A stretch of DNA of 64,000 nt from Dongshaea marina (GTDB lineage: Bacteria > Pseudomonadota > Gammaproteobacteria > Enterobacterales > Aeromonadaceae), in contig NZ_CP028897.1 in NCBI RefSeq assembly GCF_003072645.1, positions 2,307,658 through 2,371,657 on the forward strand. The letters are read 5' to 3'. The notes beneath the pieces are model-generated. The model did not search any database. It had not been told where the DNA came from and saw only the letters and a program-made list of their open reading frames with translations. The position numbers and the translations under genes were made by a program. Each line of letters begins with the position of its first letter. Position 1 is the stretch's first letter. Shown here piece after piece: positions 21,939-30,898 of this stretch.

Positions 21939-23062
21939 TTACTGGTTTGCTTTGAGAAGCTGCCAGTATTTCTGGTAGAGCTGGTTGGCCTTATCGCCAA
22001 CATCTTGCTGGAATTTGCCGTGCTCGATGACGCTTTCAGGCGGGTAGAGGGCCTGATTGTCGATCACCTTCATCAGCTGAGCAAAATACTGGTGTTGCTT
22101 GCCCTTTTTGTCATCCATGGTTTTTTGGTAGTTGACCTTGATGTATTCCATCATCGCCTTGTTCGGGATCGGCTCCCCAGATCATGGAGGATCTTGGCGG
22201 CAATGTCCGGGCGCAGGATGAAATTGATGAACTTGTAGGCTGCATCCACATGCTTGGCGTTCTTTGGAATGGCCAGAGTGTCACTCCAGAAGATCGCACC
22301 CTCTTTGGGGTAGATATATTTAAGATCCGGCATATCCTTGAGCGCTTTGAATGCAGAATCACTCCATAGCATTCCCAGGCCTACATCGCCTGAGAGATAG
22401 GGCATGCGTGGGGTGTCGGCATTAAACAGCAGAACGTTTGGCATCAGCTTTTTAAGGTATTCATAGGCCTGTTTGATCTCGGCGGGATCTTGACTGTTCG
22501 GATTAAGGCCCAGAACCATAAGCGCCATCTGGAATACTTCGCGGGGATCATCGGTCAGTAGCAGTTGGCCTTGCCACTTTGGATCCCAGAGTTGTTTCCA
22601 GCTGTCGATGTGAGTATCAGGCAGGATCTCAGGGTTGAGGCCGATGGCGGTACTGCCAAACACATAAGGAACACAGTATTGGTTGCCCGGATCATAGGGG
22701 CGATTGAGCACCTGAGACTCTAAATTTTTAAGATTTGGGATCTTGGCGTGATCCAACTTGTGCAGCATCCCCTGGGCGGCCATGCGCTGCACATAATAGG
22801 TTGAAGGGCCGATGAGATCGAAGCTCTCTTTAGCATCGCTTTTTTGCAGCAATTTGAGCTTGGAGAAAAGCGCTTCGTTCGAGTCAAAGGTGGAGACATG
22901 AACCTCAATTCCGGTCTCCTTGGTGAACTCCTGATAGACAGACTGCGGGATATAGTCTGCCCAGTTATAGATAGTCAGGACCTTGCTCTCTGCGGCATGT
23001 GCCAGGGATGCCAGAGAGCCCAAGAACACGAAGGCGAGTGTTCCGATCAGTTTTTTCATCAT
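21939..23062 (-). pseudogene. potD: PotD, spermidine/putrescine-binding protein, C-terminal frameshift
   Basis: The periplasmic polyamine-binding subunit. It has a signal peptide (LIGTLAFVFLGSLASLAHA), TIYNWADYIPQSVY and FTKETGIEV, and the polyamine-pocket features YYVQRM, WSDSAFKAL and GAIFWSDTLAIPK. The frame breaks near its end at the plus-strand C4 run 22175-22178. One more C (G on the coding strand) gives DLGEPIPNKAMM and continues to a stop at 21939, a 374-residue protein. As read, the last 70 or so residues are lost. It is last in the potABCD order of Escherichia, overlapping potC by 4 bases. Confidence 0.92.
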
Positions 23063-23826
23063 TTTTTGTCCTTTAACAGTAACTGTGCCAGCACCACCAG
23101 GAATAGTGATGCGACGAGTAACAGGGTCGCCAGAGCATTTACATCGGGCGATACCCCAATCTTAACCATGGAATAAATTCGAAGCGGCAGGATCTGATAA
23201 TCCGGGCCGGTCACGAAGGAGCTGATGATCACATCATCCAGTGACAGGGTAAAACTCAATAGCCAGCCTGCGGCCACCGCCGGGCGAGCCAGTGGGAAAA
23301 TGATTTTCCAAAAGGTGGTCCCCTCGGTGGCACCCAGATCCTTGGCGGCTTCCAGCATGTTCTTATCAAAACCATTGAGCCTGGAGTAGACGGTGACCAC
23401 CACAAAGGGCAGGCAGAAGGTGATATGGGCTGCCAGCAGAGACCAGAATCCTAAGGAGAAGCCAAGAGCCAGGAACAGGGTCAGCAGGGCAATTGCCATC
23501 ACGATATCCGGTGACATCATCACCACAAACAGCATGCCATTGACCATCGCCTTAGAGCGAAAACGGTAGCGGTATAGTGCGACCGAGGTCAGGGTGCCGA
23601 TGGCGGTCGCGGCTGTGGCACTGAGCAGGGCAATGGTGATCGAGTGACCCGCCGCGGTCAGCAGCGAGTCATTATTAAACAGCGCCTCATACCAGCGCAT
23701 CGAAAACCCCTGCCAGTGAAAGCCAAAGCGCGACTGGTTAAAGGAGTTTGCGATCAGCACGATGATCGGAATATACAGATAGGCGTATAGAACAAACAAG
23801 AAGCTGGACTTGAAGAGCTTAGTCAT
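23059..23826 (-). CDS. potC: PotC, polyamine ABC transporter permease
   Basis: A 255-residue inner-membrane permease subunit with six predicted TM segments and the binding-protein-dependent EAA motif (LEAAKDLGATEGTTFWKIIFPLA). The start IYIPIIVLIANSFN and HITFCLPFVVVTVYSR follow PotC closely. The ATG at 23826 is the family start; the longer in-frame extension to 23859 is unsupported. It overlaps potB by 8 bases and potD by 4. Confidence 0.95.
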   Translation of the reverse strand: MTKLFKSSFLFVLYAYLYIPIIVLIANSFNQSRFGFHWQGFSMRWYEALFNNDSLLTAAGHSITIALLSATAATAIGTLTSVALYRYRFRSKAMVNGMLFVVMMSPDIVMAIALLTLFLALGFSLGFWSLLAAHITFCLPFVVVTVYSRLNGFDKNMLEAAKDLGATEGTTFWKIIFPLARPAVAAGWLLSFTLSLDDVIISSFVTGPDYQILPLRIYSMVKIGVSPDVNALATLLLVASLFLVVLAQLLLKDKK

Positions 23827-24679
23827 GGAGTTCCACCTTCTTGTTGAGGAATTTACCAACCCGGTAATAGATAAAGACTAAGAGGGCCATCAGCAGGGTC
23901 AGCATCACACTCAGTGCTGAGCCAAAGGGCCAGTCGCGGGTATCCAGGAACTGGCTCTTTATCACATTACCGACCAGCAGGTTCTTAGCCCCTCCCAGCA
24001 GATCCGGAATGTAGAACATCCCCATCGCCGGAATAAAGACCAGTAGGCATCCGGCGATGATCCCGGGCATGGTCAGGGGAATGACAATTCGCCAGAAAGT
24101 TTGTAGCTTACCTGCACCCAGATCATGAGAAGCCTCCAACAGACGTTTATCGAGCTTCTCAATCGAGGAGTAGAGGGGAAGCACCATAAAGGGCAGCAGT
24201 ATATAGATGAGTCCGATGATGACCGCAGTTTCGGTATAGAGGATCCGGATCGGGTGATCGATGATCCCAAGGGACATCAGACTCCAGTTAAACAGGCCAC
24301 GCATTCCAAGAATGGTTTTAAGGGCATAGGCGCGGATCAGTGAATTGGTCCAGAAAGGTACGATCACCAAAAATAGAGCCAGGGGCTGCCAGCGCTTTGG
24401 CATCTGGGCAATGAAGTAGGCAAAGGGGTAGCCAATCAACAGGCAAATCCCGGTGGCGACACAAGCCATCTTCAGGGAGTGAAATACCACCTTTAGATAC
24501 AGAGGATCGAATAGCCTCAGGTAGCTGTCCAGACTAAAGGTATACTGGATCAGATTGACATCATCTCGTGTCAGGAAGCTGGTGACCAGGATCATCAGGT
24601 TAGGGACGAACACGAACACCGCCAGCCAGCCGACGATCAGGGTGATGGCAAAATTACGAAAGGTGTTAGTGTGCTTCAT
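23819..24679 (-). CDS. potB: PotB, polyamine ABC transporter permease
   Basis: A 286-residue permease partner of PotC. Its EAA loop is [24 protein letters not shown]-terminal [18 protein letters not shown] leads into a first TM. Other family blocks are [15 protein letters not shown] and [19 protein letters not shown]. The ATG at 24679 overlaps the end of potA by 14 bases, implying coupled translation. Confidence 0.95.
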   Translation of the reverse strand: MKHTNTFRNFAITLIVGWLAVFVFVPNLMILVTSFLTRDDVNLIQYTFSLDSYLRLFDPLYLKVVFHSLKMACVATGICLLIGYPFAYFIAQMPKRWQPLALFLVIVPFWTNSLIRAYALKTILGMRGLFNWSLMSLGIIDHPIRILYTETAVIIGLIYILLPFMVLPLYSSIEKLDKRLLEASHDLGAGKLQTFWRIVIPLTMPGIIAGCLLVFIPAMGMFYIPDLLGGAKNLLVGNVIKSQFLDTRDWPFGSALSVMLTLLMALLVFIYYRVGKFLNKKVELHD

Positions 24680-25772
24680 AGGGCAGAACCACCTCCCAGC
24701 TATCGACCCAGGTGATTGAAACCTTCTGGCCCAGGCTATAATCGAAATCCGGATCGTCTTCGTCAAAGAATTCACTGATCATCAGCTGCTGACCCGATTC
24801 AAGCTCAACCACAGAGTCCAGGGTCGCACCCTTATAGTTGCGTTCGGTGATCTTCCCTACAATTCCCTCTGCCTGCTCGTTTTGCGCGATCTCCTCCATC
24901 CTGAGATCTTCGGGGCGCAACAGGACACAGATCTTATCGCCGACCTTAAAAGGCTCCTGAGTATGAACGATGCAGTTGCGCCCTTCGACTCTGGCTTTCC
25001 AGGTCTTATCATCGGTTTTTTCCAGCAGCTCACCATCCATGATGTTGCTCTCGCCAATGAAGCGGGCTACAAACAGGTTGTTAGGCGACTCATAGATATC
25101 GCGCGGGCTACCCTGCTGCTCAATGCGCCCGTCACGCATCACCACGATGCGGTCAGCCATCGACAGGGCTTCCTCCTGATCGTGGGTCACAAAGATAAAG
25201 GTGATCCCAAGCTGACGTTGCAGCCGCTTGAGCTCGATCTGCATCTGTTTACGCAGTTTATAATCCAGAGCGCTCAGGGATTCATCCAGCAGTAACACTC
25301 TGGGTTTGTTAACCACGGCACGGGCAATCGCAACGCGTTGTTGCTGGCCACCGGAGAGTTGGTGAGGCTTGCGCTGAGCCAGGTGATCGAGCTGCACCAT
25401 TTTCAGGGCCTCCATCACTCTGGGTTTTATCTCCGGCTTTGCAACCTTTTGCATCTTAAGACCAAAGGCAACATTGTCGAAGATGGTCATATGTGGGAAG
25501 AGGGCGTAGCTCTGAAAGACCGTATTGACATGGCGCTGCTCAGCTGGCTGCTCAGTAATAGTCTCGTTATCCAGGGTGATGGTGCCGGTATCGACCTGCT
25601 CTAAACCTGAGATCAAACGCAGTACCGTTGTTTTACCACAGCCGGACGGGCCAAGAATGGTGAGAAATTCACCATCATAAATTGTTAAATCAAGCTGTTT
25701 TACTACAGGCTTGCCGTCGAAGCTCTTGTTTACACCCTGGAGGGTGACGATGCTATTTTTCGCAGCGCTCAT
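24666..25772 (-). CDS. potA: PotA, polyamine ABC transporter ATPase
   Basis: A cytosolic ATPase that drives spermidine/putrescine uptake. It has Walker [11 protein letters not shown]-loop [10 protein letters not shown], signature LSGGQQQR, Walker [14 protein letters not shown]-loop VTHDQ and a C-terminal TOBE-type regulatory domain ([20 protein letters not shown]). I chose ATG 25772 (368 residues with GGAGA about 10 bases upstream); ATG 25799 is possible. It is first in the potABCD operon. Confidence 0.95.
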   Translation of the reverse strand: MSAAKNSIVTLQGVNKSFDGKPVVKQLDLTIYDGEFLTILGPSGCGKTTVLRLISGLEQVDTGTITLDNETITEQPAEQRHVNTVFQSYALFPHMTIFDNVAFGLKMQKVAKPEIKPRVMEALKMVQLDHLAQRKPHQLSGGQQQRVAIARAVVNKPRVLLLDESLSALDYKLRKQMQIELKRLQRQLGITFIFVTHDQEEALSMADRIVVMRDGRIEQQGSPRDIYESPNNLFVARFIGESNIMDGELLEKTDDKTWKARVEGRNCIVHTQEPFKVGDKICVLLRPEDLRMEEIAQNEQAEGIVGKITERNYKGATLDSVVELESGQQLMISEFFDEDDPDFDYSLGQKVSITWVDSWEVVLPYEAH

Positions 25773-26159
25773 CAATAGCGGCTCTCCGTGTTGGACCATG
25801 AAAATAAGGATGGCGAATTTTAGTTGCCATCCTTGTGAAATTAAAGCGTTTTTTTACACTAGATCGCAGAAATTTTTCCATAGCCTTGTTGTTGTGGTGC
25901 TCCCCTGATTTTGAGCCCTGTCTCTCTTGTTGTTTATCATCAATTTTGCCCATAAATTGAGCACTTGGTTATGAGTTTAGCCTCTTGTCACCTTTATTTA
26001 GCAAGCCTCTCTATTTCCGTGATGGTGTGAGGTCTAAATGAGCCCTCCCTGGGTTGATTTTTAATCAGGGCTGATTTTTGTTAGTATGTCGAATTCTGAC
26101 GGAGCCTGTTGGCATTGAGCATGGAAGTCTGGCTTTTCGAGAAGGTGATATACGAGCAT
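25773..26159. other. Divergent region between potA and the Bax-like gene
   Basis: It holds a hairpin in the potA leader and the leader of the Bax-like gene (GAGAAGG upstream of 26160). The AT-rich middle (25835-26060) has no supported gene. Confidence 0.5.
25806..25834 (-). promoter_or_regulatory. Hairpin in the potA 5' leader
   Basis: AAGGATGGC and GCCATCCTT form a perfect 9-bp stem with an 11-nt loop. On the minus strand it lies 34 bases before the chosen potA ATG (25772) and about 6 before the alternative ATG (25799), followed by ATTTTC. It could be a translational or attenuation element. Polyamine response is speculation. Confidence 0.5.
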
Positions 26160-26957
26160 ATGAAACGACTTGTTTGTACTGGCGTCGCAGCCCTGATTCT
26201 GGCTGCTGGTTGTAGTCCCGTAACCAAAGAGCCCCAGAGTTCGATTCTGGCGACATCTGCCGATCAGCGTCCGGCTGTGGTAGAGCAGGATATAAAGGCG
26301 CCTGATTTTTCACAGATGGGATCAACTAAGCTTCGCAAGAAAGCTTTTTTTGATTTTTTGCGTCCTTTTTATCAGCAGATCTCCTCTCAGATCCTGGCCG
26401 AGCGCCAAAAGGTGATGATATTGCAGCAGCGCTTCGAACAGGGTGAACCCCTTGATGACTCTGAGCACCAATGGCTGGCACAGTTGGCGAGCCAGTATGG
26501 GTTACGCTCTGAGCCTCTGAGTCAGTCCCATTTTGATCAGATCCTCCTTCGGGTGGATACGCTGCCTGAGGCTCTGGTGTTGAGCCAGGCTGCAAATGAG
26601 AGCGGTTGGGGAACCTCTCGCTTTGCTCGCCAGGGAAATAACTATTTTGGCCAGTGGTGCTATAGCCAGGGCTGTGGACTGGTCCCCCTTCAGCGTAGCT
26701 CTGGGGCGATTCACGAGGTGAAGGTGTTTCCTTCCGCTTATGATTCGGTGAAGGCTTACTTCAGTAATGTGAATACCAATGCCGCATACAGAGATCTGCG
26801 AGCGATCCGTGCAAAGCTCAGAAGTGAAGGGAAGCCTCTCAATCCTCTGCAGCTGGCCGAGGGCCTGAATCATTACTCTGAGCGCGGCCAGGCCTATGTA
26901 GTCTCGATTCAACAGTTTATCGAGCAGAATCAATCCTACTGGCAAGTGACCGGTTAA
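26160..26957 (+). CDS. Bax-like glucosaminidase lipoprotein
   Basis: A 265-residue predicted outer-membrane or periplasmic lipoprotein with lipobox LAAGC (Cys about residue 19), followed by a low-complexity stretch and a Bax/FlgJ-type endo-beta-N-acetylglucosaminidase domain (about 120-260). The catalytic Glu region is AANESGWGTSRFARQGNNYFG, with substrate-site YSQGCG and FPSAYDSVKAYFSNVNTN. It would cleave peptidoglycan glycan strands. I chose ATG 26160 because the signal peptide starts there. It is monocistronic with a terminator. Confidence 0.85.
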   Translation: MKRLVCTGVAALILAAGCSPVTKEPQSSILATSADQRPAVVEQDIKAPDFSQMGSTKLRKKAFFDFLRPFYQQISSQILAERQKVMILQQRFEQGEPLDDSEHQWLAQLASQYGLRSEPLSQSHFDQILLRVDTLPEALVLSQAANESGWGTSRFARQGNNYFGQWCYSQGCGLVPLQRSSGAIHEVKVFPSAYDSVKAYFSNVNTNAAYRDLRAIRAKLRSEGKPLNPLQLAEGLNHYSERGQAYVVSIQQFIEQNQSYWQVTG

Positions 26958-26964
26958 ACTAAAG

Positions 26965-26987
26965 AGCCAGCGTAAGCTGGCTTTTTT
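26965..26987 (+). terminator. Intrinsic terminator of the Bax-like gene
   Basis: AGCCAGC, loop GTAA, GCTGGCT, then T5; 7 bases after the stop. Confidence 0.9.
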
Positions 26988-27283
26988 GTGTCTGCTATTT
27001 TCCTGCTCTGCGCTGCATCCGACCCGGCGCAGTCAAATATCTCCAAATACCATTAAACAATCTTCTGTTTGTGTCGAACTTGCAGTTCATCTATCGGCTG
27101 ATTGCTTATAGATCACACTTCATGTCAACCTGGCTTGCTCGGTTGCTTTGCATCTGCTTATTATCATTAGAGGTGAAGTGCTGTTGTATCGACTTCCTGA
27201 GGCCTAAGGAAAGGCGGGTCGCGCAGTAGTAGCTTGATGTTTAAGCATGAGCGGCTTACAGACCTGTAAAGGTATAAGCGTTT
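26988..27283. other. Leader of the first spore-coat-U gene
   Basis: This stretch carries no supported gene or clear operator. The ribosome-binding region before 27284 (TGTAAAGGTATAAGC) is moderate. It is the boundary between housekeeping-like sequence and the pilus cluster. Confidence 0.4.
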
Positions 27284-27733
27284 ATGAAAAAACTTGGATA
27301 TTTAGTGGTGGCATCCAGGCTGCTGGCTTTGTCGGTCATGGTGCCAGGCATCGCTCTGGCGGGATCTGCTCAGAGCACCCTGGAGGTTTCGGCCCGGGTG
27401 ATTGACTCATGCCTGATGGCAAGTCATCCGGTAAACATAGGGTCTCATAATGACTCACAGGGCGGGGTAAAGCTCAGGTGCACCGGAAGAACACCTCAAG
27501 TTGATGTGTCTATTTCGGCGGTGAAGATCATGCCGCTTCAGGATAAGAGAGTCGATATTACTTCCGAGGCCTATGAAGAGTTTCGCCAGGAGCGCTTGTT
27601 ATCAAAAAAGCTGCAACAATTGCCGCTGACCAGGGGGCAGGGAAGAGTTCTGGTGGACTCGGATATTCGAGCCAGATTACTTGAGGAAAAGCAGAGTGCA
27701 TATAGAGCCGTCAGGGTTAACCTTGAATATTAG
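27284..27733 (+). CDS. Spore-coat-U-type minor pilin (short, divergent)
   Basis: A 149-residue exported protein with signal peptide ending PGIALA. It keeps the spore-coat-U ends (STLEVSARVIDSCLMAS at the N-terminus, AVRVNLEY at the C-terminus), where the final strand is donated or accepted in pilus assembly. The middle diverges: two Cys are kept (DSC and LRCTG), but no GxYxPxDP-like block is evident. It is likely a minor or adaptor subunit of the adjacent Csu-type pilus, or a decaying copy. It is convergent with the next pilin gene, with only 6 bases between. Confidence 0.6.
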   Translation: MKKLGYLVVASRLLALSVMVPGIALAGSAQSTLEVSARVIDSCLMASHPVNIGSHNDSQGGVKLRCTGRTPQVDVSISAVKIMPLQDKRVDITSEAYEEFRQERLLSKKLQQLPLTRGQGRVLVDSDIRARLLEEKQSAYRAVRVNLEY

Positions 27734-27739
27734 GCGCAG

Positions 27740-28240
27740 TTAATAGCTGACTTCGACTCTCAGCGTCTGACTGTAACGGCCAGCAGGAACTCTCTGATCC
27801 GCAGGGATATGGCCGTTAAAGATAGCCTTGCCTACGCCCCTGTTATTGATGATGACTGAGTGCTCCGGGGTACTCCATGAGCGGCTTTGATGATCATGCA
27901 GGGAGTAGCGAAGGTGGTAGCTCCGCGCCTTAGAGTTATTGGCATGCATCTGAAAATATTGTTGTTGATGCGCCCCTGATATAGAGACTTTAACAGCTTG
28001 TCCCTCAAGGCCGGGGCAGGAGATACGCAGGGTGGCTTGCCCATCTTTGCCTGCCGGATCCTGTGGGTTGTAGTTGCCAAAACGTAGAAAGGCATCTGAG
28101 TTGATCCAGCAGCTTCTTTTCAGGGAGAGGCTGAGATTCATAATGCCCGAGCTATGGCAGGCAGCCAGGCAGGCATGGGCGTAACTTCCCAGCAAGATCA
28201 GGATGAGAGTCGGGAGTTGACTTAAGTATCTGTTGCTCAT
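27740..28240 (-). CDS. Spore-coat-U domain pilin subunit
   Basis: A 166-residue exported protein with signal peptide (LPTLILILLGSYAHACLA). Family features are GNYNPQDPAGKDGQATLRISC, SISGAHQQQYFQM and the C-terminal QRVPAGRYSQTLRVEVSY. I chose ATG 28240 (AGGA upstream). It is downstream of the pilin gene at 28254-28781 with a 13-base gap, so the two form a minus-strand pair facing away from the main operon. Confidence 0.8.
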   Translation of the reverse strand: MSNRYLSQLPTLILILLGSYAHACLAACHSSGIMNLSLSLKRSCWINSDAFLRFGNYNPQDPAGKDGQATLRISCPGLEGQAVKVSISGAHQQQYFQMHANNSKARSYHLRYSLHDHQSRSWSTPEHSVIINNRGVGKAIFNGHIPADQRVPAGRYSQTLRVEVSY

Positions 28241-28253
28241 ATTGATTTTCCTA

Positions 28254-28781
28254 TCAATAATGCACAAACACTCTCAGGGTTGTTTTGTATTGTCCTGCGG
28301 GCACGTATTGGTGGGCGATGATTTTGCCGTGTAATCTAATGTGGTTATTATCAAAGAATTTCAGGTTTATGTCTTGATCCTTTCCATCTTTAAAGATGAT
28401 TTTATTACCCCACCAGCCATGGTGAGTATAGAGCGAAAACTTTAGAGGGTTTTCACCGGGTGAGCCATTTTTATACATCTTGTATGTTGGCCTGCCACTG
28501 GGTGAGTCAGAAGAGATAGACAGCTCTGCAACTCTTGGCCAGAAGCCAACACAGTTAATGTCAATGCCAGTTACTGCTTTTGTTGGTTTGGTATCTTGGG
28601 GGTTATACCTTCCAAAGTTCATGTCCCCATCTACGGTGACTTTACAGCTTGAAACTACTGTCGCTGAAACATGTAGTTCTGCGTTGGCAGTATTTGACTC
28701 TTGCGCGATCGCAGGAGATGTGTTCAATAAGCATAATCCAACAGCGATGGTGGCTGCTCTAAAGGAGTTAGTTACATCCAT
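28254..28781 (-). CDS. Spore-coat-U domain pilin subunit
   Basis: A 175-residue exported protein with signal peptide (AATIAVGLCLLNTSPAIA) and typical SCPU pattern: ELHVSATVVSSCKVTVDG, MNFGRYNPQDTKPTKAV, INCVG, then KIIAHQYVPAGQYKTTLRVFVHY. SCPU pilins are polymerised by donor-strand complementation in archaic (Csu-type) pili. It is transcribed leftward, divergent from the main csu operon across an AT-rich 645-bp region. Confidence 0.85.
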   Translation of the reverse strand: MDVTNSFRAATIAVGLCLLNTSPAIAQESNTANAELHVSATVVSSCKVTVDGDMNFGRYNPQDTKPTKAVTGIDINCVGFWPRVAELSISSDSPSGRPTYKMYKNGSPGENPLKFSLYTHHGWWGNKIIFKDGKDQDINLKFFDNNHIRLHGKIIAHQYVPAGQYKTTLRVFVHY

Positions 28782-29426
28782 TGTTGAAACCTGTTGTTAA
28801 TCATATTTCCGTAGGCCTGATATGGCCAGCGTAGATGGGACTGCCCAAATTTAAATCGATGCATATATTACGTATAAAAAGACATAAATCAATAAAAATA
28901 GGATTATTGTTGAACATGAATTAGAGTTTTATTGCTGTGTTATACGATTAATAATTGTGCGTTCCGGAGTCTTTTCTTTATTTGGCAAAGGCTTAGCTAA
29001 GGATCCATTCGAATCATATTTGTTAAATTTATTATTTTAAGCTTGGTTAAATGAAGTTAGTTGGTTTTTTATTTTTCTATAATAATGATTAAAATCAAAA
29101 GGCGCTGGATTTATTTGGGTCTGATTGGCTAAAAATTTAATGTAAGCTCAGGCAAATGCCTTAGTTTTATTAAAAAAACCATGTAAAACATAATCATAAG
29201 GTGGTTTATGAAGGGGGCTCATCGATTTATTCCTATAGTCTTGTTGCAAAGATTTTTTTGCTCGGTATGATTCGCAGCGAAATATTGGTCTGGGTCATAT
29301 CGGTGCGTCAATAAATGGCGGAAGATTTGGTTGGACACTTTTTACTGTTAGCTCTTGTATAGGGCTTGGTATTTTTTATTACAAACTGTTGGTGTTTGTG
29401 ATTTTATTTTTAGCACGGAGTTATTT
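28782..29426. other. AT-rich divergent regulatory region of the pilus cluster
   Basis: 645 bases with no supported gene. It is visibly richer in A/T than the rest of the window and has many T and A runs. It must contain divergent promoters for the 28254-28781 pilin and for the main pilin at 29427. AT-rich curved sequence like this is a typical target of H-NS-type silencers. Confidence 0.5.
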
Positions 29427-29900
29427 ATGAAAATCAAAAATATTGCGCTGGCTATCTCTGCCGCAGCGGTTATGTCTGCTGGTTTTGTTGCTTCTGCGAA
29501 TGCAGCAGGTACTACGCATAATGAACTCGAGGTGAAAGCTGAAGTAGTCTCAAGCTGTAAGATTGATGCTGGTACTATTGATATGAAGCAGTACTCTCCA
29601 ACAGATCCACAAGTTTTCCCTGGGACAATGAAAATCTCGTGCGTTGGGACGAAACAAGTATCCGTATCAATTGATGCTAAGTCTGGTGCAATGACTAATA
29701 CCGATACCGGTGAGGTTATGACTTATCAACTGGCTGATGATAAAGGTATGGCAAACTCTTGGTTTGGTGGTACTCCACATGCTGTTGACATGACAAATGG
29801 TAGTGGGGATGCCCAGTTCTACGCTCAGGCTGATAAAGAACAATGGGGACTGTCTGCGGGTAATTATAGCCAATCTCTAACAGTGAATGTAAAATATTAA
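29427..29900 (+). CDS. Major spore-coat-U pilin (CsuA/B-like)
   Basis: A 157-residue protein with signal peptide (IALAISAAAVMSAGFVASANA) and mature sequence starting AGTTHNELEVKAEVVSSCKI. It contains MKQYSPTDPQVFPGTMKISC and a final SAGNYSQSLTVNVKY. Position as first gene of the operon, strong start and low codon bias toward AT suggest the major pilus subunit, as in Csu pili. I chose ATG 29427, where the signal peptide begins; CGGAG precedes it. Confidence 0.85.
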   Translation: MKIKNIALAISAAAVMSAGFVASANAAGTTHNELEVKAEVVSSCKIDAGTIDMKQYSPTDPQVFPGTMKISCVGTKQVSVSIDAKSGAMTNTDTGEVMTYQLADDKGMANSWFGGTPHAVDMTNGSGDAQFYAQADKEQWGLSAGNYSQSLTVNVKY

Positions 29901-29951
29901 TATTTAACATTCACTGTTGATAAATAGAAGCTCATTAGTTGGGTGATTGGT

Positions 29952-29976
29952 GGCCGATTTAATTATCGGCCTTTTT
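29952..29976 (+). terminator. Hairpin with T run between major pilin and chaperone genes
   Basis: GGCCGAT and ATCGGCC form a 7-bp stem over a 6-nt loop followed by TTTTT. Partial termination here would let the major pilin be made in excess over chaperone and usher. Confidence 0.75.
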
Positions 29977-30063
29977 ATATTTAGTTTAACCTGTGTGTAT
30001 TTAATTATATCTATAGGTTTAACATGTGAGAATGTTGTAATTTACTATTTGAGGGTGTTGAAT

Positions 30064-30804
30064 ATGCTTCGTTATATATATGCAATAACAGCAGGAATCT
30101 TTTGGCTAAATTGCACAGTAGCTCAGGCGGGCAGTTATGGTGTATCACCTACTTTAATTAAGCTACAAAATAGCCAACGTCAACAATCCCTATCAGTAAC
30201 CAATGTTGGTAATAAGCCAATAGCCCTCCAGGTCGCCGTGTATAAGTGGCAGATCGAGAATGGCAAGGACAAGCTTACTGCTGCTCCTGAGTTTTTCGCA
30301 TCCCCGGCCATGCTGCATGTGGCGCCGCAGACCACTCAAACGGTTCGCCTGGGCTATTTCTCCTATAACAGCACAAAACAGATTCAAACTTATCGGGTAT
30401 TGCTCAAGGAGCTGCCGGATCAGGTAAAACCAACTAAAGATGAAAAAAATAACAGCCAGGTGGTGATCTACACCGATACCTCGGTGCCTCTATATGTTTA
30501 TCCTAAAAATAAACCAATTTCTGACTACAGATGGAGCCAAAAGCTCACAGCAAAAGGGCTGCAACTTACCCTGAACAACGTTGGTGGTACAGTAGCCAAG
30601 GTTGCAGGTATTGAGCTGGGCAACAAGGCAACCCTGATTAAAGGTCAGAAAATACTTACAGCTACCAAGATAATCAAGACCTTTAAATATGTTTTGCCAG
30701 GTCAGACCCAAAGTTGGTTGGTTCCTGGTGCTAAGCAAGTCTTTAAGCTGCTTAGCCCTAAAATTGCGGGCGAGGATAAGCAGAGCATTGTTTCCATCCG
30801 TTAA
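30064..30804 (+). CDS. Pilus periplasmic chaperone (CsuC-like, FGS/archaic)
   Basis: A 246-residue periplasmic chaperone with signal peptide (IYAITAGIFWLNCTVAQA). It has a PapD-like domain 1 (YGVSPTLIKL, VTNVGNKPIALQVAVYKW, FFASPAMLHVAPQTTQTVRLGY, TYRVLLKELP), then domain 2 (GLQLTLNNVGGTVAKV). It donates a strand to pilins and delivers them to the usher. I chose ATG 30064 (GAGGG upstream); 39 extra upstream codons are not part of the signal. It is the second gene of the operon. Confidence 0.88.
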   Translation: MLRYIYAITAGIFWLNCTVAQAGSYGVSPTLIKLQNSQRQQSLSVTNVGNKPIALQVAVYKWQIENGKDKLTAAPEFFASPAMLHVAPQTTQTVRLGYFSYNSTKQIQTYRVLLKELPDQVKPTKDEKNNSQVVIYTDTSVPLYVYPKNKPISDYRWSQKLTAKGLQLTLNNVGGTVAKVAGIELGNKATLIKGQKILTATKIIKTFKYVLPGQTQSWLVPGAKQVFKLLSPKIAGEDKQSIVSIR

Positions 30805-30836
30805 GCCGAAAAGCAACTTCAAGCTTTTAAAAGTGT

Positions 30837-30859
30837 CAGCCCGGAGTATTTCCGGGCTG
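30837..30859 (+). terminator. Hairpin between chaperone and usher genes
   Basis: CAGCCCGG and CCGGGCTG, loop AGTATTT, followed by GCATTTTC. It lies in the 94-bp gap before the usher gene. The weak T tract suggests partial termination or RNA processing. Confidence 0.5.
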
Positions 30860-30898
30860 GCATTTTCGCGCTTGTGATTTGAGTGAGATTAAAGGGTG

